From: Chitinophagaceae bacterium UBA4407
GTDB taxonomy: Bacteria; Bacteroidota; Bacteroidia; Chitinophagales; Chitinophagaceae
Direction of reading: 5' to 3'
DNA length: 64,000 nt
NCBI GenBank assembly: GCA_002390845.1
Contig: DGQT01000045.1
Span: 45,530-109,529, forward strand
In this document: one piece after another, positions 28,391 through 37,115 of the stretch
How the letters are laid out: every line of letters starts with the position of its first letter
Position numbering within the stretch: position 1 is the stretch's first letter
The notes under the pieces: model-generated
Database searches by the model: none
What the model was told of the DNA's origin: nothing
Seen by the model: only the letters and a program-made list of their open reading frames with translations
Program-made: the position numbers and the translations under genes

Positions 28391-28450
28391 CGTACAAGTG
28401 AGTGACACAACTGAAGCTTCATGGAAATTCCTTTGCCGGTTACATAAAAT
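28391..28450 (-). repeat. Right-type repeat end, GTGAGTGACAC subtype
   Basis: TTCCGAACGTACAAGTGAGTGACACAAC, TGAAGCTTCATGG, then TTGCCGGTTACATAAAATAAAAAG. There is no left end nearby; the left end at 19498-19581 of the same subtype is the candidate partner. Confidence 0.75.
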
Positions 28451-28487
28451 AAAAAGAGGCTGTTCAATATTTTGATACAGCCTCTTT
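28451..28487 (-). terminator. Intrinsic terminator of aconitase
   Basis: Minus-strand stem AAAGAGGCTGT / ACAGCCTCTTT with a T-rich tail, 20 bp after the aconitase stop codon. Confidence 0.8.
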
Positions 28488-28506
28488 CTCTTTAAATGAA
28501 AATGAA

Positions 28507-30774
28507 CTATGCTACAAATTTCTTCCTGATAATATTCAGTGCGCCACCAGCTTTAAACCATTCGATCTGCTGTTCATTGTAAGTGTGGTTTACAATAATA
28601 GAATCTGAACTGCCATCCTTATGATTCAATACTACAGTTAAAGACCTGCCGGGAGCAAAGTCTGTAAGGCCGGTGATGTCAATGGAATCGTCTTCCTGAA
28701 TTTTATCGTAATCTTCTTTGTTGTCAAAAGTCAATGCAAGCATACCCTGCTTTTTTAAATTGGTTTCGTGTATGCGTGCAAATGATTTTACAAGAATGGC
28801 CCGTACACCCAAATGGCGTGGTTCCATTGCCGCATGTTCGCGTGAACTGCCTTCTCCATAATTTTCATCGCCTACAACGATAGAGCCGATGCCAGCCGCT
28901 TTATAAGCACGCTGTGTTGCAGGAACAGCGCCATATTCACCGGTTAATCCGTTCTTTACAGAATCGGATTTTTCGTTGAAATAATTAATGGCCCCGATGA
29001 GCATGTTGTTGGAGATGTTATCTAAATGTCCACGGAATTTCAACCACGGCCCCGCCATGGAGATATGATCGGTTGTACATTTTCCTTTGGCTTTAATCAG
29101 CAATCTTAAACCTTTAAGATCGGTGCCTTCCCAGGCAGCAAAAGGCTCCAGCAATTGTAAACGCTGGCTTTCCGGCGATACCGCTACTGTTATGCCGCTA
29201 CCATCTGCTGCTGGTGCCTGGAAACCTGCATCCTCTACTGCAAAACCTTTGGGCGGTAATTCGAAACCGCTGGGTTCGCTAAGCATTACATCATCGCCAT
29301 TTTCATTCTTTAAAGTATCTGTAAGCGGGTTAAATGAAATGGTGCCTGCAATTGCCATGGCTGTTACCAATTCCGGCGAAGCCACAAAAGCATGTGTGCT
29401 TGCCAAACCATCATTGCGCTTTGCGAAATTTCTGTTGAAAGAGGTAATGATTGTATTCTTTCTTGCAGGATCATCAATATGCCTTGCCCATTGGCCGATG
29501 CAAGGGCCGCATGCATTGGCAAGTACTACACCGCCAACACTTTCAAAGTCGTTTATAAAGCCATCCCGCTCGATTGTGAAGCGTACCATTTCACTGCCGG
29601 GAGTAATGGTGAATTCACTGGTTGCCCTTAAACCCTTGCCCACAGCGTCTTTTACAATAGAAGCACTGCGGCTGATGTCTTCGTAGGAACTGTTGGTGCA
29701 ACTGCCAATCAATGCTACTTCAAGTTTAGAAGGCCAGCCGTTTTTTTCAACAGCTTCTTTTATTTTCGAAACCGGGGTTGCAAGATCGGGCGTAAAAGGT
29801 CCGTTAACATAAGGTTCTAATGTAGTTAAATCCAGTTCCAAAACTTCGTCATAATATTTTGATGGATTGATGTACACATCTTCATCGGGGCGTAAATGTT
29901 CTTTAACTTCATTTGCCATTGCCGCAACATCTGCACGGTCAGTAGAACTAAGATAGGCGCCCATTTTATCGTCGTAAGCAAACAGCGAACAGGTGGCGCC
30001 AATTTCTGCGCCCATATTACAAATGGTTCCTTTACCTGTGGCGCTAAGATTGTCTGCACCTTCGCCAAAATATTCTACAATGGCACCGGTGCCACCTTTA
30101 ACGGTTAACTGACCGGCCACCCAAAGAATAATATCTTTTGCGCTCGTCCAGCCACTCATTTTTCCGGTGAGTTTTATACCAATCAGTTTGGGCCATTTTA
30201 ATTCCCATGGAAGCCCTGCCATTACATCGCAGGCATCTGCGCCGCCTACGCCAATGGCGATCATTCCAAGCCCGCCTGCGTTTGGTGTGTGGCTGTCTGT
30301 GCCAATCATCATTCCGCCGGGGAATGCGTAATTTTCAAGAACTACCTGGTGAATAATTCCGGCACCTGCTTTCCAGAAGCCGATACCATACTTGTTTGAA
30401 ACCGATGCTAAAAAATCGTACACTTCTTTATTGGTACTGAGGGCTGTTGCCAAATCTTGCTTGGCACCCACTTTCGCCTGTATTAAATGATCGCAATGCA
30501 CGGTTGAAGGCACTGCTACTTTTGGCCTGCCTGCCTGCATAAACTGCAGCAAGGCCATTTGCGCTGTAGCATCCTGCATGGCTACACGGTCTGGTGCAAA
30601 ATCTACATAATGTTTGCCCCTTTCAAATATTTGCAAAGCCTGGTCTTCATGCAAATGCGCATACAATATTTTTTCGGCTAAAGTTAACTGCCGGCCAAGT
30701 GTACCGCGTGCTGCTGCTATTTTAGCAGGCATTGCCGCGTACAGTTTTTTAATCATGTCAATGTCGAATGCCAT
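28507..30774 (-). CDS. acn: Aconitate hydratase (mitochondrial type)
   Basis: 755 residues. Interconverts citrate and isocitrate in the TCA cycle in the cytoplasm with a [4Fe-4S] cluster. Cluster ligands are visible in GSCTNSSYED (about 358) and NACGPCIGQW (about 421-424). The substrate-binding region VGDENYGEGSSREHAAMEPRHLG lies in the C-terminal swivel domain. Length and N-terminus (MAFDIDMIKKLYAAMPAKIAAARG) fit the eukaryotic mitochondrial-like clade used by Bacteroidota rather than AcnA or AcnB of enterics. It is a single gene with its own terminator; the upstream gap holds an empty repeat element. Confidence 0.96.
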   Translation of the reverse strand: MAFDIDMIKKLYAAMPAKIAAARGTLGRQLTLAEKILYAHLHEDQALQIFERGKHYVDFAPDRVAMQDATAQMALLQFMQAGRPKVAVPSTVHCDHLIQAKVGAKQDLATALSTNKEVYDFLASVSNKYGIGFWKAGAGIIHQVVLENYAFPGGMMIGTDSHTPNAGGLGMIAIGVGGADACDVMAGLPWELKWPKLIGIKLTGKMSGWTSAKDIILWVAGQLTVKGGTGAIVEYFGEGADNLSATGKGTICNMGAEIGATCSLFAYDDKMGAYLSSTDRADVAAMANEVKEHLRPDEDVYINPSKYYDEVLELDLTTLEPYVNGPFTPDLATPVSKIKEAVEKNGWPSKLEVALIGSCTNSSYEDISRSASIVKDAVGKGLRATSEFTITPGSEMVRFTIERDGFINDFESVGGVVLANACGPCIGQWARHIDDPARKNTIITSFNRNFAKRNDGLASTHAFVASPELVTAMAIAGTISFNPLTDTLKNENGDDVMLSEPSGFELPPKGFAVEDAGFQAPAADGSGITVAVSPESQRLQLLEPFAAWEGTDLKGLRLLIKAKGKCTTDHISMAGPWLKFRGHLDNISNNMLIGAINYFNEKSDSVKNGLTGEYGAVPATQRAYKAAGIGSIVVGDENYGEGSSREHAAMEPRHLGVRAILVKSFARIHETNLKKQGMLALTFDNKEDYDKIQEDDSIDITGLTDFAPGRSLTVVLNHKDGSSDSIIVNHTYNEQQIEWFKAGGALNIIRKKFVA

Positions 30775-30830
30775 AAAAGATAATTTAAGATTTACGATTG
30801 CAGATTTACGATTTTTTAAAAGGCGATATT

Positions 30831-31000
30831 ATTTTTTTTTGAACCAAACTATGCTGCTGCTATTAAGCTTTTGTTGTGTCACTCACTTGTACGTCCGGAA
30901 CAGCGGTCGACAGTCGACGGTCAACGGTCGACAGAAGAATCAATCGTACAAGGGTGCGACGCAACTAAAGTATCATAGTAATTCTTTTGCCTGGCCAACA
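30831..31000. mobile_element. Empty inverted-repeat element (170 bp)
   Basis: L 30831-30893: T-tract, GAACCAAAC, TATTAAGCTTTTGTTGTGTCACTCACTTGTACG. R 30946-31000: GTACAAGGGTGCGACGCAAC, CTTTTGCCTGGCC. The two ends are different subtypes (GTGTCACTCAC left, GTGCGACGC right). The core contains a GTCGACAGTCGACGGTCAAC-type internal repeat. It sits between divergent promoters of aconitase and the PspC gene. Confidence 0.75.
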
Positions 31001-31102
31001 ATTATTCCTGTTATTCTTTTTATACTGCCGCGAATTTACGATAAAACAAAGGTTTAATAAAAGTGTTTGTATATTCACATTACTATTTAGTAAATTACCG
31101 GT

Positions 31103-31324
31103 ATGAACAGGTTAAAAGATTTTATTGAATGGCAGGCGTATGGTGTGTGTACTTTTATTGGTAATGCACTTGGCGTTGCTACTTCAAGAATACGGCTCTG
31201 GTTTATTTATATTTCTTTTTTAACGCTGGGCTCGCCTGTGATTATTTATATGGTAATGGCTTTTTGGCTGAACTTAAAAAAATATATATTATCAGCAAGA
31301 CGCAACCCACTTAAGTATCTCTAA
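31103..31324 (+). CDS. PspC-domain small membrane protein
   Basis: 73 residues. Shows the short PspC pattern GVCTFIGNALGVATSRIRLWFIYISFLTLGSPVIIYMVMAFWL: a Gly-rich first helix followed by one strongly hydrophobic membrane segment (about 32-60). PspC proteins take part in envelope stress sensing in enterics; in Bacteroidota small single-domain forms are common and untested. It is the first gene of a plus-strand cluster with two AraC-type genes, 16 bp before the next start, so probably one operon. Confidence 0.8.
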   Translation: MNRLKDFIEWQAYGVCTFIGNALGVATSRIRLWFIYISFLTLGSPVIIYMVMAFWLNLKKYILSARRNPLKYL

Positions 31325-31340
31325 AAAACGAATCTGACCG

Positions 31341-32297
31341 GTGATTAAAATTGAATACAATTTAACCAGTTACCCGGAAATTATCAGGTATTTCGCCAAA
31401 TGCCTGCACCAGAAAGTTATTGATAATACCATTCATTTTACTCCCGATAAAGGCAATGGAACAATACGGCTTATAAGCCTTATGAATGGCCTGCAGGTGC
31501 TGGTACATGATTATACTATTTTTCATGATCTTCTCTATCACCGGAAAAAATCTGATAAGGAATTTTTTATACTGCGCCTTGATGAAGCTACAGGTGTGGA
31601 TGGCGTTACACAGAGTTCTGTTTTTTTTAGTAAAACCAGCCAGGAATGGTTTTATATGGCATCGGCCAACAATCAGTTAAAGCTGCTTAATATTATTATA
31701 AGCAAGGAATGGCTGGATGCTTATTTTGAAAGTGAGGATGCAGGGCCGGTACTTACCAACCATATTACGCTTAAATCTCCCCTGGTTGTATATGAGGTAA
31801 TGGATCCGGAGCATAAGCGTTTAATGGGTGAACTGATGTATACGGGGTATGATAAAAGTTTTGAACACATAATCATTCAAAACAGGGTAATGCTGATACT
31901 TGAAAGATTTTTTACAAAACTTTTCAAACGTATAGAAAACGAAAACTCAGGGGTAAAGATTTCTACCTGGGAATTACATGCGGTAAAGAATGTTGAGCAG
32001 GAATTGCTTAAAGATTTTTCGGAGCCACCCCCTTCAATTACGCAATTGTCCAGAATTGCTGCTATGAGTCCATCAAAAATGAAAATATTGTTCAAAGATG
32101 TTTTTGGAATTCCTGTTAACCAGTATTACCAGAAACACCGCATGAATAAAGCAAAGGCCATGCTTCTATCGAAAAAATATTCTGTACGCGAAACAGCGCA
32201 TGCATTAAATTTTTCAAGTGTAAGTAACTTTAATAAGGCTTTTTCAAAGGCTTTTGAACAGTGGCCTGCCGATATTGCTATAACGGAAATCAAATAA
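31341..32297 (+). CDS. AraC-family transcriptional regulator
   Basis: 318 residues from a GTG at 31341, which follows the PspC stop by 16 bp. The N-terminal ~220 residues look like a cupin-like/ligand domain of unknown specificity; the C-terminal ~95 residues are an AraC HTH domain (PSITQLSRIAAMSPSKMKILFKDVFGIPVNQYYQKHRMNKAK in pieces, then YSVRETAHALNFSSVSNFNKAFSKAF). It is paralogous to the next gene, from which it is separated by 4 bp, so translation is likely coupled. Targets unknown; control of the upstream PspC gene or of itself is a reasonable guess. Confidence 0.87.
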   Translation: MIKIEYNLTSYPEIIRYFAKCLHQKVIDNTIHFTPDKGNGTIRLISLMNGLQVLVHDYTIFHDLLYHRKKSDKEFFILRLDEATGVDGVTQSSVFFSKTSQEWFYMASANNQLKLLNIIISKEWLDAYFESEDAGPVLTNHITLKSPLVVYEVMDPEHKRLMGELMYTGYDKSFEHIIIQNRVMLILERFFTKLFKRIENENSGVKISTWELHAVKNVEQELLKDFSEPPPSITQLSRIAAMSPSKMKILFKDVFGIPVNQYYQKHRMNKAKAMLLSKKYSVRETAHALNFSSVSNFNKAFSKAFEQWPADIAITEIK

Positions 32298-32301
32298 CCA
32301 A

Positions 32302-33360
32302 GTGACTGAAATTAGCTACAATAACAGTGATTTTGTAAGCCTTATGCAGGTAATGGCCCGCGTTTTTCAGGTGCGCCCCGAGGGAAATGTATTTCGGATA
32401 CCCGAAAAAGCAGGCAATGGTTTTTCTGTGGCATACAACCTGCCCGATGGATTATCTGTATTAATCAGCGATGGATATTTTAATGACGGTATGATGTTAC
32501 ACCGCTATGCAGCCAATCATCAGTATTTTATTCTGCAGTTTAATGAGTCTTTTGATAATAGCGATAACCGCAGTAAGCATACAGATGAAAAGCATATTTA
32601 CAATATTCAGGATGCCGCCATACTGCTTACAAGCTCATTGATGGATACAAAGCTTATATTTCCTCCTAAAGTAAGAATCCGCTCGGTAAGAATCATTTTT
32701 GGCAATGATTACCTGACCAACTCTATCGGAAAAGAAATGAGCGACAAATTTCTGAGTAATTATTTTTCGATGCTTTCTAAAAGTCAAAACCTGGAACTGA
32801 TTGATACTGATTACAGGGTGATCATGGATGAACTTATAAAAGACAAAATTGAACACCCGCTCAGGGCAAAATTTATTTATAACCGTGCAACCCTTCTGAT
32901 AGAAAAATTAGTTACAGGCTTTATGAGCAGGCTTGAAAAAAACAAAAATGTTATAAAGCTAAAAGACGATGAGATTAACAGGCTTATTAAAATAGAAGCA
33001 TTACTGGTAAAAGATTTTTCTGTTACCCCGCCGGTAATTGCAATTTTATCAAAGGTTGCTGCAATGAGCCCAACTAAATTAAAAAAGGATTTTAAAACAA
33101 TGTATGGCCTTCCTGTTTACGAATATTACCAAAAGAACCGCATGATGCGTGCAAAGGCATTGCTTATGGAGGGGCGTTATGCCATTAAAGAAGTTGGGAT
33201 GATGGTAGGTTATTCTAACCTCGGCCATTTTGCAGGCAGTTTTAAAAAAGAATTTGGTGTATTGCCAAGTGAAATGAACAGCGATCAGAACAATCCTCAA
33301 TTTAAAGATATGGAAGACGGTCTGCCGCATTGGAAAGGCGGTATTACTGAAAAGAATTAA
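32302..33360 (+). CDS. AraC-family transcriptional regulator (paralogue)
   Basis: 352 residues from a GTG at 32302. Same layout as the upstream gene: an N-terminal sensor-like region with matching pieces (NGFSVAYNLPDGLSVLISDGYFNDGMMLHR against TIRLISLMNGLQVLVHDYTIFHDLLYHR, in short matching blocks) and a C-terminal HTH (VIAILSKVAAMSPTKLKKDF, YAIKEVGMMVGYSNLGHFAGSFKKEFG). The pair arose by tandem duplication and has diverged. The stop codon is followed at once by the T-tract of a repeat element. Confidence 0.87.
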   Translation: MTEISYNNSDFVSLMQVMARVFQVRPEGNVFRIPEKAGNGFSVAYNLPDGLSVLISDGYFNDGMMLHRYAANHQYFILQFNESFDNSDNRSKHTDEKHIYNIQDAAILLTSSLMDTKLIFPPKVRIRSVRIIFGNDYLTNSIGKEMSDKFLSNYFSMLSKSQNLELIDTDYRVIMDELIKDKIEHPLRAKFIYNRATLLIEKLVTGFMSRLEKNKNVIKLKDDEINRLIKIEALLVKDFSVTPPVIAILSKVAAMSPTKLKKDFKTMYGLPVYEYYQKNRMMRAKALLMEGRYAIKEVGMMVGYSNLGHFAGSFKKEFGVLPSEMNSDQNNPQFKDMEDGLPHWKGGITEKN

Positions 33361-34211
33361 TTTTTTTTGACCAGGCTTTTTGCTTTTTAATTCAGCTTTA
33401 CTTGCCACGCTCGGTTCAAAGTTCCTCTTTCATGGCAGCATAGAAACAGCCGTGGCAGCCGTTCCTGACTTATTATAATTATTGCCCCGCAAACAACCAA
33501 CCCATTATTTTGTAAAGAATATAACCGGTTAATCCGCCTGCAACATTCAATATCAGATCATCCACATCAAAAATGCCCAGGCCTGTACATAGCTGAATAC
33601 TTTCAAATGCAAGACTTATTACAAATACGAGTAAAGTTGTTTTCCATATACTTCGAAAGAAAGGAAACAGCAGCGGAAATAAAATACCCAAAGGAATAAA
33701 ACCAACAATATTGCCTGCTAAATTTTCTATTCTGTAAACAGTGGAAACATTGTTACCCTGCATAAGGTGGATGGTTCTGAGAGGTTCAAAATTCGCTTTT
33801 ACCAGACCCTCTTTCCAGTTCTTTTTAGAAAATTCAAGTCCAAAATATTTTTTTGAATAAGTTGCTGAATTCTTAAAGAGAATGTATTTGGTAAGCACTG
33901 CCATGCAGGTTATGAGTAATACTGATAAAATTATTTTTCTTTGCGTTGAGGAACGGGCCATGCATTTATATTAAACCGGTTTTATAAAAACTAAATGTAC
34001 AAAAACATCTTTCATTTAAACTTGCCGTTTAAACCTTTAAATATTTTGCACCTGTTGAATTGAATTGCTGCAGTAAACAAGGCTGTGTTAAAGCAATTTG
34101 GTGGATACCGGAACGGCTGTTTCCATGCTGCTATGAAAGAAGAACTTTGACCCGATCCCGAAAGCTTTCGGGAAAGTAAAGCTTAATATACAATTCAACG
34201 CCGGGTTCAAA
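33361..34211. mobile_element. Inverted-repeat element carrying a VanZ-like gene (L 33361-33460, R 34114-34211)
   Basis: Both ends are the GCCACGCTCG/TTCAAAGTTC subtype. Left: TTTTTTTTGACCAGGC, CTTGCCACGCTCGG, TTCAAAGTTCCTCTTTCATGG, CAGCATAGAAACAGCC. Right, inverted: GGCTGTTTCCATGCTGCTATGAAAGAAGAACTTTGACCC in pieces, then CCCGAAAGCTTTCGGGA and GCCGGGTTCAAAA. The inverted match of about 37 bp in the inner part of both ends is the clearest proof that L and R are ends of one unit. The only gene inside is the VanZ-like one. Confidence 0.75.
33479..33961 (-). CDS. VanZ-like membrane protein
   Basis: 160 residues with four hydrophobic segments: IILSVLLITCMAVLTKYILF, AGNIVGFIPLGILFPLLF, TTLLVFVISLAFESIQL and ILNVAGGLTGYILYKIMGW. 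The VanZ signature is in the middle and end: NIVGFIPLGILFPLL, FESIQLCTGLGIFDVDDLILNVAGGLTGY, whose conserved Glu and Asp residues are present. VanZ-family proteins affect glycopeptide sensitivity in enterococci; the role of chromosomal homologues is unknown. The gene is alone in an inverted-repeat element. Confidence 0.88.
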   Translation of the reverse strand: MARSSTQRKIILSVLLITCMAVLTKYILFKNSATYSKKYFGLEFSKKNWKEGLVKANFEPLRTIHLMQGNNVSTVYRIENLAGNIVGFIPLGILFPLLFPFFRSIWKTTLLVFVISLAFESIQLCTGLGIFDVDDLILNVAGGLTGYILYKIMGWLFAGQ

Positions 34212-34234
34212 ATCTTTCTTTGTATTAATTAAAG

Positions 34235-34585
34235 CTAATGCTTAATGCCGCCCCTGGCAAAACTTCCGGTAAGTGCTGCGAATGCTGACACTAAACCACC
34301 AAGGAATGCCGTTATAAAAATCAATAATCCGTAAGAGCCATTCAGTGGCAATATAAGAGCAACCTTACCTGAAAGTAAGTGATCGTTGGCATTATCTAAA
34401 AACATGGCATGCAAAGCCCATAATAGAAATACGCCCAGGAACCCTGCAATAAAAGCTCTCAATGGCTTTTGATGAATTGCCAATGCTACTACAAGCGAAG
34501 TAATTGCAAATGACCACCACGCGAAATACAATGGCGCAGCAAAACCAAGCAATGCAGTAAGTAAAAGTGCTGTAATAAATTTCAT
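34235..34585 (-). CDS. Small membrane protein of unknown function
   Basis: 116 residues with four predicted membrane spans (MKFITALLLTALLGFAAPLY, WWSFAITSLVVALA, AFIAGFLGVFLLWALHAMF, LLIFITAFLGGLVSAFAALT). No conserved domain recognised. It follows the penicillin acylase gene by 11 bp on the same strand, so the two are probably cotranscribed. Confidence 0.75.
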   Translation of the reverse strand: MKFITALLLTALLGFAAPLYFAWWSFAITSLVVALAIHQKPLRAFIAGFLGVFLLWALHAMFLDNANDHLLSGKVALILPLNGSYGLLIFITAFLGGLVSAFAALTGSFARGGIKH

Positions 34586-34596
34586 TGCAATAAAGT

Positions 34597-37074
34597 TTAT
34601 GATTTGCTGAAAGTGATCTTGCCTTTTAAATTTGTTTGTTGCTCCATCTCGCTTTTGGTTGCAAACAGCAGTTTATAATATTTGCCAACCAGCCAGTCGT
34701 TAATAAATGAATCGTAGTATTTACTGCCGGGGTTGCCTTCCTGGCCACCGGGATAAATGCCGTAGGCATTTGTTTTATCGGTTAACTCAACTACCATGCG
34801 CCAACTGGGTCCGTGAAATTGTGTGTAGTCATTAATTATATGGTCACCTCCGCCTGAAACAAGATTTAACCTGCTGAATGCAGGCAGGCGTAATAAATGC
34901 CTGATGCCACTGGCTTTAAATTTCCCCCATTCAAGATTGCTACGGGCTTCTGTCTTTTGTAACATTACAACAGCTTTTTTGAATGCTGCATTTACATCAT
35001 CTGCAATGGTTTCTTTTGCGGTAGTAGTAATATCGTCAGCAAACAGGTAAGCAGAATCTTTAAGTATAGCATCAACCAGTGTACTTTCATTCGGCCATAC
35101 CAATGGTAATGTGGTTTGTGCAAATTCATCGTTGTAAACGGTCGTCATTAAGCTATCCCACCAAACATTAAATACAGTAGGGCCTTTTTCATCGGCGTTG
35201 CTTTCAAGGTTCCAGTTTTTTAGAATATTCAGATAATTTTTTTCATCATCGCCCAGGTTACTCTGGTCTAAATATTTAAGCAATACCGGCCTTGCTATTT
35301 CAGCAAATACATTGTAGTTGCTGGTTTGCATTTGCTCCATATCATCAGTGGTAATATTTTGCATTGAACGTAAATTCCGGTTTACAATAAATCCCCTGTA
35401 AAGGGGGTAATTATCAGTGCCAAGATAATATGGGTACGATGTATCGTAAGGCATTTGATTGGCGCTGCTTACAAATCCCCGTGTGGGGTTATGCATTACA
35501 AGATTGGCACTATCGGGTATATAACTACGCCATGCATAGGTACTATCATCGCCTGGCATAATAAAATCACCCTGGCCTTTCCACTTGGCCGGGAATTGTC
35601 CCTGCTGTTTTATGGCAATATCGCCTTTCTTTGAAGCAAAGATCATGTTTTGGCCAGGGCATTGGTAGGTTGAAATTGCCGCTAAATAGTCCTCGTAATT
35701 TTTTGCGTAATTCAGCTTGTAAAATGTTTTTAATTCGTTGCTTGCATCATGCGCTTTCCAGCGGCAGGCATAGGTTTTATGGGTATTTAGTTTATCGGGA
35801 TAATGCATGTCGTACATTACCGGCCCCCACACCGTCATTGCAATATGTTCTGTATCACTTGCCTTACCTTTTATTTTTATAATCTCATCACGCATTGCTG
35901 CTTTTCGCCATTCGCCGTTGTACCAGTATTCCTGCATGGTACTGTCTTTAAACTTCACTTCGTAATAATCACGTACATCCCTGCCGGCGTTTGTAAAACC
36001 CCAGGCGCAGCTATCGTTAAAGCCAATCACAATAGAAGGCGCACCGGGAAAGCTGGCGCCGTAAGCACTAAAGCCCGGTGCTGTTATCTGCATCTCGTAC
36101 CACAATGAAGGCAGGTTTAAACCAAGATGCGGATCGTTACACAAAATGGGCTTACCACTTTTTGTTTTACTACTGTCAACAGCCCAGTTGTTACTGCCAT
36201 TATTTTTATTGGGTTTTTCCTGTTCTCCGGCGGGGGCAACTGTTGCTTTATAATTAAAATACAGGGAGTCTGCCTGTTGTGGAGGTGCCAGATTTAAACC
36301 GGCCATTTTAAAAGGCGTTCCTTTAGGATTAATAGGGTCCAAAGAATCCCGGCCGTAAGGGTATAGTGCGTTATACTGCTCTTTTGTAAATACAGATTTG
36401 GCATTTGTTTTTTCAAAATCATCTTCAAAACCTGCAAGGTCCCACGACATGTATTTAAGAAACAAGGAGCTTTTCATATTCGTCCAGGGCTCTGGTTTGT
36501 AATCGAGCAGTTTATATTCCAGCGGGTAAGAACTTTCATCAAGCGAATTAATATAGGCGTTTATCCCTTGGGTATAGGCATCGCATACTGCCTTGGTTTC
36601 TGCATCTGCTTCTATTGCCTTTAAAGAATTTTCGGCACCGTACACCATTCCTAAACGGCGAAAGAATTGATCAATTTTAAAAAAATTGGTTCCGTTGGCG
36701 CTATCGCCCATTATTTCGCTTAGCCTGCCACCAGCAGCATAAGTTTGAAAATCCATTTGCCACAAACGAAATTTCGCATGCAGGTAACCCTGTATAAAAA
36801 ATACATCGTGCTCATTATCCGCATACACATGTGGCACCAACCTTTCATCAAGATACACGCTGGCATTGCCCTGAAGCTGATCAGATTTAAAGTCGCCGTT
36901 AAATGAAACATCTACCGGTTCTGCATTTTTCCAGAACCCTTTCTGAGGTGATAAAAAATATCCAAGCCTGGGTGTTTTACCACCATTAACAGGCAGTTGC
37001 GTATTTAATGCAACGATCAAAACGGTTGTAACCACAGCACTGATGATAAAGGGGACAATTCTCATGGCAGGCAA
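34597..37074 (-). CDS. Penicillin acylase family protein (Ntn hydrolase)
   Basis: 825 residues, the usual size. The precursor would cleave itself before the catalytic Ser in NNGSNNWAVDSSKTKSGK (Ser near 293), giving an alpha subunit (28-292) and a beta subunit (293-825). Further family blocks: NDPHLGLNLPSLWYEMQI, GFNDSCAWGFTNAGRDV, YACRWKAHD and, near the end, GGDHIINDYTQFHGPSWRMVVEL and GGQEGNPGSKYYDSFINDWL. The N-terminus is a signal or anchor (IISAVVTTVLIVALNTQ), so it acts in the periplasm. Natural substrates in this group are probably N-acyl compounds such as acyl-homoserine lactones or acyl amino acids; not shown here. Confidence 0.95.
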   Translation of the reverse strand: MPAMRIVPFIISAVVTTVLIVALNTQLPVNGGKTPRLGYFLSPQKGFWKNAEPVDVSFNGDFKSDQLQGNASVYLDERLVPHVYADNEHDVFFIQGYLHAKFRLWQMDFQTYAAGGRLSEIMGDSANGTNFFKIDQFFRRLGMVYGAENSLKAIEADAETKAVCDAYTQGINAYINSLDESSYPLEYKLLDYKPEPWTNMKSSLFLKYMSWDLAGFEDDFEKTNAKSVFTKEQYNALYPYGRDSLDPINPKGTPFKMAGLNLAPPQQADSLYFNYKATVAPAGEQEKPNKNNGSNNWAVDSSKTKSGKPILCNDPHLGLNLPSLWYEMQITAPGFSAYGASFPGAPSIVIGFNDSCAWGFTNAGRDVRDYYEVKFKDSTMQEYWYNGEWRKAAMRDEIIKIKGKASDTEHIAMTVWGPVMYDMHYPDKLNTHKTYACRWKAHDASNELKTFYKLNYAKNYEDYLAAISTYQCPGQNMIFASKKGDIAIKQQGQFPAKWKGQGDFIMPGDDSTYAWRSYIPDSANLVMHNPTRGFVSSANQMPYDTSYPYYLGTDNYPLYRGFIVNRNLRSMQNITTDDMEQMQTSNYNVFAEIARPVLLKYLDQSNLGDDEKNYLNILKNWNLESNADEKGPTVFNVWWDSLMTTVYNDEFAQTTLPLVWPNESTLVDAILKDSAYLFADDITTTAKETIADDVNAAFKKAVVMLQKTEARSNLEWGKFKASGIRHLLRLPAFSRLNLVSGGGDHIINDYTQFHGPSWRMVVELTDKTNAYGIYPGGQEGNPGSKYYDSFINDWLVGKYYKLLFATKSEMEQQTNLKGKITFSKS

Positions 37075-37115
37075 TTATTGTTTGAAAATAGCAATTATTA
37101 ATACATAAAATTTAT

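Noticed and set aside
30614..31057. 147-codon plus-strand frame
   Set aside because: Antisense to the aconitase start and through an empty repeat element.
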